Of a stretch of DNA of 64,000 nucleotides, positions 16,523 through 26,288 are shown piece after piece. Location: assembly GCA_011525845.1 (NCBI GenBank), contig WYBP01000023.1, positions 62,001 through 126,000 on the forward strand, written 5' to 3'. The stretch is from Gemmatimonadaceae bacterium (GTDB lineage Bacteria; Gemmatimonadota; Gemmatimonadetes; Gemmatimonadales; Gemmatimonadaceae). Position 1 is the stretch's first letter. Each line of letters starts with the position of its first letter. The position numbers and the translations under genes were made by a program. The notes under the pieces are model-generated. The model ran no database searches. It worked only from the letters and a program-made list of their open reading frames with translations, and had not been told where the DNA came from.

Positions 16523-16941
16523 TACAGAACCTCAGCCTCGGCGAAGAAGAACCGGCTCTCCCGCACCGCGTTCTCGTCCGAATCCGAGGCGTGGATCGCG
16601 TTCTTCCCCTTCGACTCCGCGTAGAGCTTGCGCACCGTGCCGGGGGCCGCGTCGGCGGGGTCCGTCGCGCCGATCGCGTCGCGGAGCGCCGTCACCGCGC
16701 CGGCCTTCTGCACGATGAAGGGCATGCACGGGGCCGAGCTCATGAAGGCCACGAGCTCGTCATAGAAGGGGCGCCCCTTGTGGACGGCGTAGAACTCCTC
16801 CGCCTGCCGCCTGGAGAGCTGCATCACCCGTGCGGCCTTGAGGACGAACCCCTGGGCCTCGAGGTGGGCGATGATCTTCCCCGCCTTGCCGGCGTTGAAG
16901 GCGTCGGGCTTGATGATCGAGAACGTATAGTTGAGCGACAT
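16522..16941 (-). CDS. ndk: Nucleoside diphosphate kinase
   Basis: Ndk balances nucleoside triphosphates by passing phosphate through a histidine. The 139-residue protein has the active-site His117 in NAIHASDSDENA, the N-terminal TFSIIKPDA and a normal length. It is 33 bases downstream of sucD. That neighbour makes GTP or ATP by substrate-level phosphorylation, so the pairing has metabolic sense: Ndk can spread the phosphate from a GTP-forming SucCD. A strong hairpin terminator follows. Confidence 0.97.
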   Translation of the reverse strand: MSLNYTFSIIKPDAFNAGKAGKIIAHLEAQGFVLKAARVMQLSRRQAEEFYAVHKGRPFYDELVAFMSSAPCMPFIVQKAGAVTALRDAIGATDPADAAPGTVRKLYAESKGKNAIHASDSDENAVRESRFFFAEAEVL

Positions 16942-16974
16942 CGTCTGGTCTGGGATTGGTTGGGTCCGGCGGCG

Positions 16975-17847
16975 CTACTTCAGGCGCGCCTTGATGAGTT
17001 CCACGAAGTCCTTCGGGCGCTTCGCCACGCCCATGCCGGCCGCCTCGAACGCCTCGATCTTCTCGGCCGCCGTTCCCGACGAGCCGGAGATGATGGCGCC
17101 CGCATGCCCCATCCGGCGCCCCGGCGGCGCGGTCTGGCCCGCGATGAAGCCGACGACCGGCTTCTTCATGTGCTTCTTCACGAACGCGGCGGCCTCCTGC
17201 TCGTCCGTCCCGCCGATCTCGCCCATCATCGCGACGGCCTTGGTCTTCGGGTCCTTCTCGAACGCCTCGAGGCAGTCGATGAAGTTGGTGCCGTTGATCG
17301 GGTCGCCCCCGATGCCGACGCAGGTCGTCTGGCCGATGCCCGCGCGCGTGAGCTTGTCGACCACCTCATAGGTGAGCGTGCCGGAGCGCGAGACCACGCC
17401 CACCGGGCCCGGCGTGCAGATCCCGCCCGGGATGATGCCCACCTTCGACTCGCCGGGCGAGATGAGCCCCGGGCAGTTCGGCCCGAGGAGCCGCACCCCG
17501 CGCTCCTTCACGAAGGGATGGACCTTCGTCATGTCGAGCACCGGCACGCCCTCGGTGATGCAGACGACGAAGGCGACGCCCGAGGCGGCGGCCTCCATGA
17601 TCGCATCGGCGGCGTATGCCGGCGGCACGTAGATCACGCTCGCGTTCGCACCGGTGGCCTGCACGGCGTCGACCATCGTGTTGAAGATCGGGACCTTGCC
17701 CTCGAACTTCTGCCCGCCCTTCCCGGGCGTCACGCCGGCCACGACCTGCGTGCCGTACTCCATCATCTGCTTGGCGTGGAACGAGCCGTCGCGTCCCGTG
17801 ATGCCCTGGATGATGAGCTTGGTGTTCTTGTCGATGAAGATGCTCAT
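16975..17847 (-). CDS. sucD: Succinyl-CoA synthetase alpha subunit
   Basis: SucD with SucC converts succinyl-CoA, phosphate and NDP to succinate, CoA and NTP in the TCA cycle. The 290-residue subunit has the CoA-binding [11 protein letters not shown] near its N-terminus, [17 protein letters not shown], and the phosphorylated His248 in [15 protein letters not shown] 17847 overlaps the sucC stop (ATGA) and is preceded by AAGGGAGGGAAGG, a strong ribosome-binding site. Length and motifs are ordinary. Confidence 0.97.
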   Translation of the reverse strand: MSIFIDKNTKLIIQGITGRDGSFHAKQMMEYGTQVVAGVTPGKGGQKFEGKVPIFNTMVDAVQATGANASVIYVPPAYAADAIMEAAASGVAFVVCITEGVPVLDMTKVHPFVKERGVRLLGPNCPGLISPGESKVGIIPGGICTPGPVGVVSRSGTLTYEVVDKLTRAGIGQTTCVGIGGDPINGTNFIDCLEAFEKDPKTKAVAMMGEIGGTDEQEAAAFVKKHMKKPVVGFIAGQTAPPGRRMGHAGAIISGSSGTAAEKIEAFEAAGMGVAKRPKDFVELIKARLK

Positions 17848-18989
17848 GCGGCCTTCCCTCCCTTGGCCAGCGCGACGGCCTGCTGCACCGCCTCGTCCAT
17901 GTCGTTCGACGCGGAGAAGCCGTTCGCCTTGAGGATCTTCATCGCCTCGGCCTCGTTGGTGCCGGTGAGGCGGATCACGAGGGGCACCTTGAGCGGGTTG
18001 GACTTGGTGGCGGTCACGATGCCGTTCGCGACGTCGTCGGTGCGCGTGATGCCGCCGAAGATGTTGAAGAGGATCGCCTTCACGCTGGGGTCCGCCGTGA
18101 TGATGCGAAGCGCCGCGACGACCTTCTCCGGGTTGGACGAGCCGCCGATGTCGAGGAAGTTGGCGGGCTCCCCGCCGTAGTACTTCACGAGGTCCATCGT
18201 CGCCATCGCGAGGCCGGCGCCGTTCACCACGCACCCGACGTTCCCGTCGAGCTTGATGAAGGTGAGGTTCGCGTTGCGCGCCTCGACCTCGCTGGGCGCC
18301 TCGCTGCTCTCGTCGCGCATCGCGGCGATCGCGGGGAGGCGGTCGAGCTCGTTGTCGTCGATCACCATCTTGCCGTCCACCGCCACGAGCACGCCCTTGG
18401 GGGTGACCACCAGCGGGTTGATCTCCGCCAGCGAGCACCCGCTCGCCATGAAGGCGGCGTAGAGCTGCTGCATGATCGTCGCGGCGGCGCGCGCCTGCTT
18501 CACGTCCTGGTAGAGGAAGAAGCCCATGCGCATCGCGTCGTAGGCCGGGAGCCCGTACCGCACGTCCACCGGCACGTAGAGGATCTTCTCCGGCGTCTCG
18601 GCCGCGACCTGCTCGATGTCGATGCCGCCCGCGGCGGACACCATGAACACCGGCTTCTTGGTCGCGCGGTCGACGATGATGCCGACGTACGCCTCACTCC
18701 CGATGTCCTCGGCCACGGTCACGAGCACCTTCTCGACGGTGAGCCCCTTGATGTCCATGCCGAGGATCGCGGCGGCCTTCTCCTTCGCCTCGGCCGGCGT
18801 CTTGCAGAACTTCACGCCGCCGGCCTTGCCGCGGCCGCCGACATGCACCTGCGCCTTCACCATGACGGCGACGCCGTACTCCTTCGCGATCGCCTCGGCT
18901 TCGGTGGGGGTCGTCGCGACCTTGCCCGGCGGGATGTTCACGCCATGGCTGCGGAGGATCTCCTTCGCCTGGTACTCGTGGATGTTCAC
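17844..18989 (-). CDS. sucC: Succinyl-CoA synthetase beta subunit
   Basis: The 381-residue nucleotide-binding subunit of SucCD has an ATP-grasp fold. It starts with [22 protein letters not shown] and contains the ATP-grasp strand [18 protein letters not shown]. The motif [17 protein letters not shown] and the INIFGGI-type loop ([12 protein letters not shown]) contact the alpha subunit. GTG 18989 is the start. It is the first gene of the sucC-sucD-ndk unit. A hairpin with an AT-rich loop lies just upstream (19018-19038). Confidence 0.97.
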   Translation of the reverse strand: MNIHEYQAKEILRSHGVNIPPGKVATTPTEAEAIAKEYGVAVMVKAQVHVGGRGKAGGVKFCKTPAEAKEKAAAILGMDIKGLTVEKVLVTVAEDIGSEAYVGIIVDRATKKPVFMVSAAGGIDIEQVAAETPEKILYVPVDVRYGLPAYDAMRMGFFLYQDVKQARAAATIMQQLYAAFMASGCSLAEINPLVVTPKGVLVAVDGKMVIDDNELDRLPAIAAMRDESSEAPSEVEARNANLTFIKLDGNVGCVVNGAGLAMATMDLVKYYGGEPANFLDIGGSSNPEKVVAALRIITADPSVKAILFNIFGGITRTDDVANGIVTATKSNPLKVPLVIRLTGTNEAEAMKILKANGFSASNDMDEAVQQAVALAKGGKAA

Positions 18990-19017
18990 ACGGTCTCCGA
19001 TGAGTGGAAGAGCTACA

Positions 19018-19038
19018 GCCTTCTAAGATAACGAAGGC
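19018..19038 (-). other. Hairpin or operator upstream of sucC
   Basis: A six-base inverted repeat (GCCTTC/GAAGGC) flanks nine bases that are the only AT-rich patch in the 74-base gap between the amidase stop and the sucC start. On the minus strand the loop reads GTTATCTTA and holds a possible -10 box TATCTT. It could be a weak terminator for the amidase gene or an operator over the sucC promoter; sequence alone does not decide. Confidence 0.35.
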
Positions 19039-19063
19039 GGCACCACTCACGGAAGCCGACGGG

Positions 19064-20725
19064 TCAGGGACGGACCTGGATCGACGGCAGGAAGGTCGGC
19101 GCACGCCGCGCCCGCACCCGCTGCTCGAACGCGTACGCGAGCCGCAGGAGCGTCCCCTCGCTGTACGCGGAACCCATGAACAGCATCCCCACCGGCAGCC
19201 CCGCCACGTCGCCGGCAGGCACCGTGATGCTCGGGTACCCCGCCGCGGCCGAGACGACGTAGCTCCCCTGCACCGCATTGTCACCGAGGAGCACGTCGAT
19301 CAGCCAGGCCGGCGAGTCCGTGGGCGCCACGATCGCGTCGAGCTTGTACTGCTGGAGGGTCGCGTCGATCCCCTGCGCCCGCGCCAGCTGGCGCACCAGC
19401 TGGAGCATGCGCTGGTACTCCGGGCTCGTCAGCGGCCCCTTGGACTCGGCGTACTGGAGGGTCTCCTGCCCGAACCAGATCAGTTCGCGATCGCTGTTCC
19501 TCGCGTTGAACGCGATCAGGTCCCGCAGCGACTTGACGGGCGACGAGGGTCCGAGCGACGCGAAGTAGGCGTCAAGGCCCGCCTTGAGCTCGTACGAGAG
19601 CACCTCGGCGTCGAACGCCCAGATCCCCTCCGCCGAGTCGAGGTCGGCCGGATCGACGATCACCGCACCGGCGGCCGCCATGGTGTCCAGCGCCAGCTCG
19701 ATGACCCGATCGGCGACGACGCTCGCCCCGAACAGGTTGCGCGCCACGCCGATGCGGGCGCCCCGAAGTCCCTCGGGGTCGAGGAAGGAGGTGTAGTCCT
19801 TCTCCGCGTACTCGGCCGCGTCCGCGGTCGTGGCGTCCCGCGGGTCTCGGCCCGCGATCAGCGAGAGGAGGATGGCGGCGTCTCGGACCGTGCGGGTCAT
19901 CGGGCCGACGCTGTCGTGCGTCACCGAGACGGGGATGATGCCCGCGCGGCTCACCAGCCCGACGGTCGGCTTCAGGCCCACGATCCCGCAGATGGCCGAG
20001 GGGCTCATGATGGAGCCCATCGTCTCCGTGCCGAGCGCGGCGGGAGCGAGGTTCGCCGAGACCGCCGCGGCGGTGCCCGAGCTCGAGCCTCCCGCACTGC
20101 GATCCAGCGCGTAGGGGTTCCGCGTGATGCTTCCCCGAGCGCTCCACCCGCCGATCGCCCCGCGGCCGCGCGCGGCCGCCCATTCGCTCATGTTCGACTT
20201 CCCGAGCATCAGGCACCCCGCCGCCCGCAGGCGTTCGACCACGAATGCGTCACGTGGCGCCACGCTCGTCGCCAGCGCGAGCGAACCGGCACTCGTGTGG
20301 AGCTTGTCCGCGGTGCCGATGTTGTCCTTGAGGAGGATCGGGACCCCATGCAGGGGACTCCGGGGTCCCTTGGCCTTGCGCTCGGCGTCGAGCGCGTCCG
20401 CGATCGCCAGCGCTTCGGGGTTGACCTCGAGGATCGCGTTGAGTTCCGGGCCGTCCCGGTCGATCCGCTCGATCGCGTCGAGGTACCACTCGACGATGGC
20501 GCGCGACGTCCATCGGCCGTTCGCGAGCCCCTCCGAGAGTTCGCCGAGCGAGATCTCGTGGAACTCCTGCGTGCCGGGCGGCACCGCGTGTGCGCCGACA
20601 CGCGCGAGCGCCTCCTCCGCGCGGAGTGCGGGCGCGAGTGCGCCCAGGGCGACGCAGGCCCCGACACGGCCGACGAACCCTCGACGACCCAGGCGGCGTG
20701 GGTCGCCGGCGGCGGCGTCGCTCAC
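19064..20725 (-). CDS. Exported amidase-signature-family enzyme
   Basis: A 553-residue amidase-signature hydrolase. Residues 12-34 look like a Tat signal (RRGFVGRVGACVALGALAP), so it is probably exported folded. The Ser-cisSer-Lys triad is present: Lys in PILLKDNIGTADKLHTSAGS, cis-Ser in SAGGSSSGTAAAV, and the nucleophile in LGTETMGSIMSPSAICG. The last motif has Met where many relatives have Asp (GTETDGS). The substrate, an amide or amidated peptide, is unknown. GTG 20725 is the start and its leader is C/T-rich with no Shine-Dalgarno sequence. It stands alone between UPF0182 and sucC, co-oriented with both. Confidence 0.88.
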   Translation of the reverse strand: MSDAAAGDPRRLGRRGFVGRVGACVALGALAPALRAEEALARVGAHAVPPGTQEFHEISLGELSEGLANGRWTSRAIVEWYLDAIERIDRDGPELNAILEVNPEALAIADALDAERKAKGPRSPLHGVPILLKDNIGTADKLHTSAGSLALATSVAPRDAFVVERLRAAGCLMLGKSNMSEWAAARGRGAIGGWSARGSITRNPYALDRSAGGSSSGTAAAVSANLAPAALGTETMGSIMSPSAICGIVGLKPTVGLVSRAGIIPVSVTHDSVGPMTRTVRDAAILLSLIAGRDPRDATTADAAEYAEKDYTSFLDPEGLRGARIGVARNLFGASVVADRVIELALDTMAAAGAVIVDPADLDSAEGIWAFDAEVLSYELKAGLDAYFASLGPSSPVKSLRDLIAFNARNSDRELIWFGQETLQYAESKGPLTSPEYQRMLQLVRQLARAQGIDATLQQYKLDAIVAPTDSPAWLIDVLLGDNAVQGSYVVSAAAGYPSITVPAGDVAGLPVGMLFMGSAYSEGTLLRLAYAFEQRVRARRAPTFLPSIQVRP

Positions 20726-20812
20726 GGTGCGGTGGCTGCGGGGAGGGAGGGCACGCTGCTACTACGCGCCTGCGCCGGAAACGTTAGCCCCGTCGCTCCC
20801 CGGATCGCCGCT

Positions 20813-23281
20813 TCAGGGCACGGGGCGGCCGACGAGCCGGCCGAGCGCCGCCCAGGCATCCCCATAGGCCCGCCAGTTCCCGGCGCGAAGCGCGGCCTGC
20901 ATCGCGTCGTACAGCGCCGCCACGCGCGACCGGAAGACCTCCGCCGGCAGGGCGAGGTCGGCGGGGATCTCCCGGATCCCCTGCGCCGCCGCCAGGGTGC
21001 GCCCCGTGCGCGGGCGCTCGGCCTGCAGCGTGGCCACGCCGGCAAGCCGCGGGGGCCCGTCGGGCGGCCACTCGTAGAACGCCTGCGCGAACACGATCCC
21101 GCCCGGCACCGGGAGCACCTGCACCCGGCCGCGCCGCGCGTGCGGCAGGGTCCGGCCGAACCCGGCCGTATCCGCCGCGGCCTGGAGACCCTCGAGCGTC
21201 GCAGTCCAGCGGGTCCCGCCGGGCGCCGCGTGGAACTCCGTACGCGGGGTCCGCCCGCCGCGCGCGAGGAGCAGCCCCGTCACCTGGTCGCCGCGATCCA
21301 CGACGGCGACGCTCCACGCGAGCGTTCCGGCCGTGTCGAGCTGGAAGAGCGTGGGCGGCCCCGTCGCCAGGTCCGCGTCCGCATCGTCCACCCGCGCCAG
21401 GGAGCGCGCCGCGATCGTGTCCGCGAAGAAGCCCGTGCGTCCGAGGATCGTCCCCTGGATCGCGGCCCACTCGATCGCCGGCGGGAGCGAGCGGCGCATC
21501 CACGCGGGCGCCACCTCCGGCGTGGTGAAGATGTCGGGGTAGAGCCGCATCCAGCTGCGCATGATCGGATCCGGGTCGGGCGGGCTCAGCAGCGTGACCC
21601 GACCCGTCTGGGCCTGCACGACGGCGGTCGCGGCGGGACGCACGTAGTGCGCGACGACGCCCCCGACGGTGAGGCGCTCGGCGAGCGGGTACTGCCGCGC
21701 GACGGCGAAGAGCTCCGCCACCCAGTACAGCGAGTCACCGTGCGTGACCGGCGTGATGGTCTCCCCGACCCGGAAGAAGGGCACGACCTGCGCGAGCCGC
21801 TCCCGCACCGCGCGGTGCACGACGATCCGCGGGCGCAGGGCGGGCGGATCGGCGAAGAAGAGCCGGGGATTCTGCTGGTCCCACGCGTGGGCGAACCGCT
21901 CGAGGCCCGAGCTGAAGCCCGGGGCGGCGAGGCGGCCCGCGGTGTCGGCGACGATCACATACCGGGAGGCGTCCGGCGTCACCAGCACGCCCGCGACGCC
22001 GCGATCCATCGGTCCCGCGGCGGCGACGGGTCCACCGGTGGGCGCCGCCGCGGCCGCCCGAAGGCGATCGACCGGCCAGGGCGCCCCCACGGGGCCGTCG
22101 GGAGGCGCCCCGCGCAGGAGCACCGCCTCGAGCCCGTCGCTCCCTCCCGTCCAGGCGAAGGCCGACACATCCGTTCCGCGGCGCTCGCGCTCGATGTGCC
22201 GCACCAGCGCCGCCGGGTCCCAGGTGCTGACGAAGCGGGCCAGGTCCACCGCCTGGACGAGGCTGGGCGCCTGCGCGTCGGCCCGCACGATCTCGTCCAC
22301 GCCGAAGGCGCGCCGGGAGTAGAGCGCACGCGTCGCGAGGTACGGGCGTTCGCGGACGGCCACCTCGCGCTCCGTCCCCTCGCGGCCCGCGACCGCGGGG
22401 AGCACGAGGCGCATGATCGGCCCGGCGACGATCAGTGCGGTCACGAGGCCGAACGCGATGCGCAGATGCCCGCGCCAGACCGACCAGGCGAAGACGACGG
22501 CGGCCGGGAGCGCGGCGAACGCGAGGATCACGAGGTACGGCATCAGCACGCGGTGGTCGTACGCCGAGAAGTAGCTCGGGGCCTCCACCCAGCTCGTGGG
22601 GCGACTCCCCTCGGTGAGGAGGTAGAAGCGGTCGAGGCGCCAGTTCCACGCGACGAGGAGGATCACCCCGCTCCCGAGGAGCCCGAGGTGGCGGCGCACC
22701 CAGGTGGACACGTAGAGCCCTCCCTGGTCCCACCGGATGCTCGGCGTCAGCGCATACAGGGCGACCACCAGCACCACCGTCAGGAGCACGAGTGCGCTCA
22801 CCAGCTGGTTGAGCACCATCTCGAACGGGAGGGCGTACGCGTAGAAGCCGAGGTCGCGCTCGAGGTAGGGATCGAACTCCGTGAACGGCACGCCGGCGAA
22901 CGCGAGGCGCGCCACGGTCCAGTCCAGGTCCACGAGCATCAGGAGGAACGCGACCACCACGGCGCCGCCGAGGGCGAGCAGGGTCAGCCGCCGCGTGGGG
23001 ATCGCCTCCCCGATCTCGAGGTTCCCCACCTGGCGCGGGAGCACGAGGGAGACGATCGACTGCCGCACGGCGTAGAGGTTCGCGAAGACGAACCCGAAGG
23101 TCGCGAGGAAGACCGCCGAGCGCAGCAGCGCCACGGTCATCACCTTGGACCGCCAGACGGCCTCGGTGCCGAGGGCGCGGTGGAAGGCCCAGTCGCCGTA
23201 GAGCGAGGCGAACCATCGCCCGCCGAGCAGCGCGAGCGCGAGGCCGGCGAGCAGCCAGAGGGCGCCGCGCCTCGGCGTCAT
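20813..23281 (-). CDS. UPF0182-family large membrane protein
   Basis: An 822-residue protein of the UPF0182 (COG1615-type) family. About seven transmembrane helices fill residues 1-290, followed by a large soluble domain with typical stretches such as ERPYLATRALYSRRAFG and HGDSLYWVAELFAVA. The function is unknown in all members. The ATG at 23281 lies one base after the phosphohexomutase stop, so the two are surely co-transcribed. It is shorter than actinobacterial members (roughly 950-1000 residues), mainly in the C-terminal part. Confidence 0.88.
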   Translation of the reverse strand: MTPRRGALWLLAGLALALLGGRWFASLYGDWAFHRALGTEAVWRSKVMTVALLRSAVFLATFGFVFANLYAVRQSIVSLVLPRQVGNLEIGEAIPTRRLTLLALGGAVVVAFLLMLVDLDWTVARLAFAGVPFTEFDPYLERDLGFYAYALPFEMVLNQLVSALVLLTVVLVVALYALTPSIRWDQGGLYVSTWVRRHLGLLGSGVILLVAWNWRLDRFYLLTEGSRPTSWVEAPSYFSAYDHRVLMPYLVILAFAALPAAVVFAWSVWRGHLRIAFGLVTALIVAGPIMRLVLPAVAGREGTEREVAVRERPYLATRALYSRRAFGVDEIVRADAQAPSLVQAVDLARFVSTWDPAALVRHIERERRGTDVSAFAWTGGSDGLEAVLLRGAPPDGPVGAPWPVDRLRAAAAAPTGGPVAAAGPMDRGVAGVLVTPDASRYVIVADTAGRLAAPGFSSGLERFAHAWDQQNPRLFFADPPALRPRIVVHRAVRERLAQVVPFFRVGETITPVTHGDSLYWVAELFAVARQYPLAERLTVGGVVAHYVRPAATAVVQAQTGRVTLLSPPDPDPIMRSWMRLYPDIFTTPEVAPAWMRRSLPPAIEWAAIQGTILGRTGFFADTIAARSLARVDDADADLATGPPTLFQLDTAGTLAWSVAVVDRGDQVTGLLLARGGRTPRTEFHAAPGGTRWTATLEGLQAAADTAGFGRTLPHARRGRVQVLPVPGGIVFAQAFYEWPPDGPPRLAGVATLQAERPRTGRTLAAAQGIREIPADLALPAEVFRSRVAALYDAMQAALRAGNWRAYGDAWAALGRLVGRPVP

Positions 23282-23282
23282 C

Positions 23283-24665
23283 TCAGTGCCCGGCTCCGGT
23301 GCCGACGGTGACGCCCTTCGTCGCGAGCCACGCCTCCACCTCGGCACGGAGCTCGCCCAGCCGGCGCTCCGAGTCCGCCTCGAACCGGAGCACGAGGATC
23401 GGCTGCGTGTTGGAACTCCGGATCAGGCCCCACCCGCCGTCGAAGAGGATGCGGACGCCGTCGACGTCGGAGACCTTGTACCGGGCCGAGAAATGCGCGA
23501 GCGCGTCGCGCACGATCCCCTCCTTCAGGTCGTCGGGGCAGTCGACGCGGAGCTCCGGCGTGGAGACGAAGCGGGGCACGTCCGCGAGCAGCTCCTTCAC
23601 CGTGCGTCCCGAGTCCGCGACGATGCGGAGCAGGCGCGCGGCCGCATAGAGGGCGTCGTCATGGCCGTAGAACCCCTCGGAGAAGAACATGTGCCCCGAC
23701 ATCTCACCGGCGAGGGGGGCGTGCATCTCCTTCATCTTGTCCTTGATCAGCGAGTGTCCCGTCTTCCACATGACGGCCTTCCCTCCCGCCTTCTCGATGC
23801 CGTCCGGGAGCGCCTGCGAGCACTTCACGTCGAAGATGATCGCCTGCCCCTTCCCCGTGCGCGCGAGCACGTCGCGCGCGTAGAGGAGCAGGAGGTAGTC
23901 GCCCCAGATGATGGTGCCGTCGCCGTCCACGATCCCGATCCGGTCCGCGTCGCCGTCGAACCCGATGCCGACCTCGCTCCCCGTCTCGCGCACGCTGCGG
24001 ATCAGGTCCTGCAGGTTCTCGACGACCGTCGGGTCGGGATGGTGGTTGGGGAAGGTGCCATCGCTCTCCGCGAAGAGCATCGTGGGCGTGAGGCCGAGCG
24101 CGGCGAAGAGCTGTGGCGCCGCCACCGCGCCCGCCCCGTTGCCGCAGTCGATCACGACCTTCATGCCCGCCGGCAGCGTGCCGATGCGCGCCTTCATGTC
24201 GGCCACGTAGCGGTCGATCACCGCCTCGGAGCGCACCACGCCCTTGCCGGTGGGGAACGCCCCCTTGGCGATGATGTCGCGCAGGTGGACGATCGCCGCG
24301 CCGTGGAGCGACCCGGTGCCGACGGAGCACTTGAAGCCGTTGTACTCGGGCGGGTTGTGCGACCCCGTGATCTGGATGCCGGCCACCACGCCGAGGTGGT
24401 GCAGGCTCCAGTAGAGGAGCGGCGTGGGGACGATCCCGATGTCCACCACGTCGAGTCCGGCGCCCGTGAGGCCGCGCACGAGCGCGTCACGCAGCGCCTG
24501 TCCGCTCGGCCGGTTGTCGCGCCCCACCGCCACCGCGCCCTTCCGGCCGCGCTCCGCCAGGATGACCGCGTACCCGCGACCGATCGCCTCGGCCGCCTCG
24601 AGGGTGAGGTCCTTGCCGTAGATGCCGCGGATGTCGTAGGTGCGGAAGATGCCGGGAGCGATCAT
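23283..24665 (-). CDS. Phosphomannomutase / phosphoglucomutase
   Basis: A 460-residue alpha-D-phosphohexomutase that interconverts hexose 6-phosphate and 1-phosphate for cell-surface sugar synthesis or glucose storage. Ser102 in TGSHNPPEYNG carries the catalytic phosphate. Asp237, 239 and 241 in GFDGDADRIG bind magnesium, GEMSGHMFF forms the sugar loop and RSSNTQPILVLRFEA the phosphate loop. The GEMSGH loop suits dual mannose/glucose PMM/PGM enzymes. It follows nuoN after 89 bases that contain a strong hairpin, and leads directly into UPF0182. Confidence 0.93.
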   Translation of the reverse strand: MIAPGIFRTYDIRGIYGKDLTLEAAEAIGRGYAVILAERGRKGAVAVGRDNRPSGQALRDALVRGLTGAGLDVVDIGIVPTPLLYWSLHHLGVVAGIQITGSHNPPEYNGFKCSVGTGSLHGAAIVHLRDIIAKGAFPTGKGVVRSEAVIDRYVADMKARIGTLPAGMKVVIDCGNGAGAVAAPQLFAALGLTPTMLFAESDGTFPNHHPDPTVVENLQDLIRSVRETGSEVGIGFDGDADRIGIVDGDGTIIWGDYLLLLYARDVLARTGKGQAIIFDVKCSQALPDGIEKAGGKAVMWKTGHSLIKDKMKEMHAPLAGEMSGHMFFSEGFYGHDDALYAAARLLRIVADSGRTVKELLADVPRFVSTPELRVDCPDDLKEGIVRDALAHFSARYKVSDVDGVRILFDGGWGLIRSSNTQPILVLRFEADSERRLGELRAEVEAWLATKGVTVGTGAGH

Positions 24666-24691
24666 GAGGGGATCTCAGGGTCTGGATGTGA

Positions 24692-24717
24692 CGCGGGGCG
24701 CCCGAGAGCGCCCCGCG
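24692..24717 (-). terminator. GC-rich hairpin between nuoN and the phosphohexomutase gene
   Basis: A perfect ten-base stem (CGCGGGGCGC/GCGCCCCGCG) with a six-base loop lies 37 bases after the nuoN stop. There is no T run after it, so it could be an imperfect terminator or an attenuator, or protect the 3' end of the long nuo message. In the direction of transcription it is the only strong structure between nuoN and the next gene. Confidence 0.5.
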
Positions 24718-24754
24718 GAACCTGTGGCCGGTCGCCGTGCGGCGCCACGGGCGT

Positions 24755-26287
24755 CTAGGGTCGGATGCCCGGCGGCAGCCCCATGCCGGTCGTCGGCGAA
24801 TAGGGATGCTGGTGCAGCCCGTTCTCGCTGCTGTAGCGCACCAGCTGCGAGGGGAAGAGCCCGAGCGCGAGGATGAGCACCGCGGTCACGCCGATCACGG
24901 CCCGCGTCATGCCGCCCATCGGCGCGGGCTCGCGCGCGCCCTCGGGCCGCGGGGACATGAACATGGCCCGCACCACCTGGAGGTAGTAGCCCGCGGAGAT
25001 GACCGAGGTGAGCACGATCGCGACGGCGAGCGGCACCAGGCCCGTGATGGAGTCGAGCGCGGCCTGCAGGAGGTACCACTTGGCGAAGAAGCCGATGCCG
25101 CCGAAGATCGGGAATCCGAGCAGCGCGAGCAGGTAGACCGCCATCGCGCTCGCGAGCCAGGGGCGCGTCTGCCAGAGCCCCTCGTAGTCGGAGACGAGCG
25201 CCGGGGCGTCGCCGTCCGGCTGCAGCGTCATCACGATCGCGAAGGCGCCGAAGGTGGCGAGGCCGTAGGCGAAGAGGTAGAAGATCATCGCCGTGGAGGC
25301 GAGCGCCGTGCTGGACGCGATGGCCACGAGGAGGTAGCCCGTGTGGACGACGCTCGAGTAGGCCAGCATCCGCTTGATGTTGCGCTGCGAGAGCGCGACT
25401 ACGTTCCCCAGGAACATCGTGAGGAGGGCGAGCGCGCTCACCGGCACCACCCACGAGGCGGTGAGGAAGTAGAGCCCCTCGTACCAGATGCGCAGGAAGG
25501 TGGCGAACGCCGCCGCCTTCACCGCCGCCGCCATGAACGCCGTCACCGGCGTCGGCGACCCCTCGTACACGTCCGGTGCCCACATGTGGAACGGGGCCGC
25601 CGCGACCTTGAACCCCATGCCGATGAGCAGGAGTCCCGTGCCCACGAGGAGCATCGGGTGCGTGTAGAGCTTGAAGTGCACGATCTTCGCGCCGATCTCG
25701 TTCAGCTGCGTGGAGCCCGTGGCGCCGTAGATGAGGGCGATGCCGTAGAGCAGGAACCCGGTCGCGAAGGCACCCAGCAGGAAGTACTTGAGCGAGGCCT
25801 CCGCCGCCCGGGCGCGCCGCCGGTCGATGCCCGCCAGCACGTAGATCGCGATCGACATGATCTCGATCCCGAGGAAGATCACCATCAGGTCGCGCCCGGC
25901 GGCGAGCATCATCATGCCCGCGGCCGCGAAGAGCACCAGCACGTGCGTCTCCGCCGTCAGGATCCCGTCGCGCGCGTTCTGCTCGATGGAGAGCGCGATG
26001 GTCGCGAGCGCCGAGAGCAGGATGATCAGGTCGAGCGCCCACCGGTACCCGTCGACGGCGATGACGCCGCCCGCGGCCGCCGTGTACCCGCCGACCGCCA
26101 TGTGCACCGTGGCGGCGATCGCGACCACGACGACGAGCATGGCGCCGAAGCCGACGCGCCGCTGGCGCGCGGCCGACTCGCGGTCCCACGCGGCGACCAG
26201 CATGAGCACCATCGCGCCCGCCATGACGAGCAGGTCGGGGAGCAGCGCGTGCGCGAGCTGCGAGGGGATGAGGAGGTCGAGGGTCAT
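24755..26287 (-). CDS. nuoN: NADH-quinone oxidoreductase subunit N
   Basis: A 510-residue antiporter-like proton-channel subunit of complex I, with about 14 membrane helices. The key channel residues are in place: a Glu in IFLGIEIMSIAIYVLAG and a Lys in GMGFKVAAAPFHMWAPDVY. It is the last gene of the nuo operon, two bases after nuoM stops. The C-terminal tail HQHPYSPTTGMGLPPGIRP is polar. Length is close to other NuoN proteins. Confidence 0.96.
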   Translation of the reverse strand: MTLDLLIPSQLAHALLPDLLVMAGAMVLMLVAAWDRESAARQRRVGFGAMLVVVVAIAATVHMAVGGYTAAAGGVIAVDGYRWALDLIILLSALATIALSIEQNARDGILTAETHVLVLFAAAGMMMLAAGRDLMVIFLGIEIMSIAIYVLAGIDRRRARAAEASLKYFLLGAFATGFLLYGIALIYGATGSTQLNEIGAKIVHFKLYTHPMLLVGTGLLLIGMGFKVAAAPFHMWAPDVYEGSPTPVTAFMAAAVKAAAFATFLRIWYEGLYFLTASWVVPVSALALLTMFLGNVVALSQRNIKRMLAYSSVVHTGYLLVAIASSTALASTAMIFYLFAYGLATFGAFAIVMTLQPDGDAPALVSDYEGLWQTRPWLASAMAVYLLALLGFPIFGGIGFFAKWYLLQAALDSITGLVPLAVAIVLTSVISAGYYLQVVRAMFMSPRPEGAREPAPMGGMTRAVIGVTAVLILALGLFPSQLVRYSSENGLHQHPYSPTTGMGLPPGIRP

Positions 26288-26288
26288 C

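Noticed and set aside
19004-23311. Open frame of 1435 codons on the plus strand opposite the amidase, UPF0182 and sucC region
   Set aside because: It is rich in Arg, Glu, His, Asp and Pro with no conserved motif, and lies antisense to well-recognised genes. Long antisense frames are expected at this GC content.
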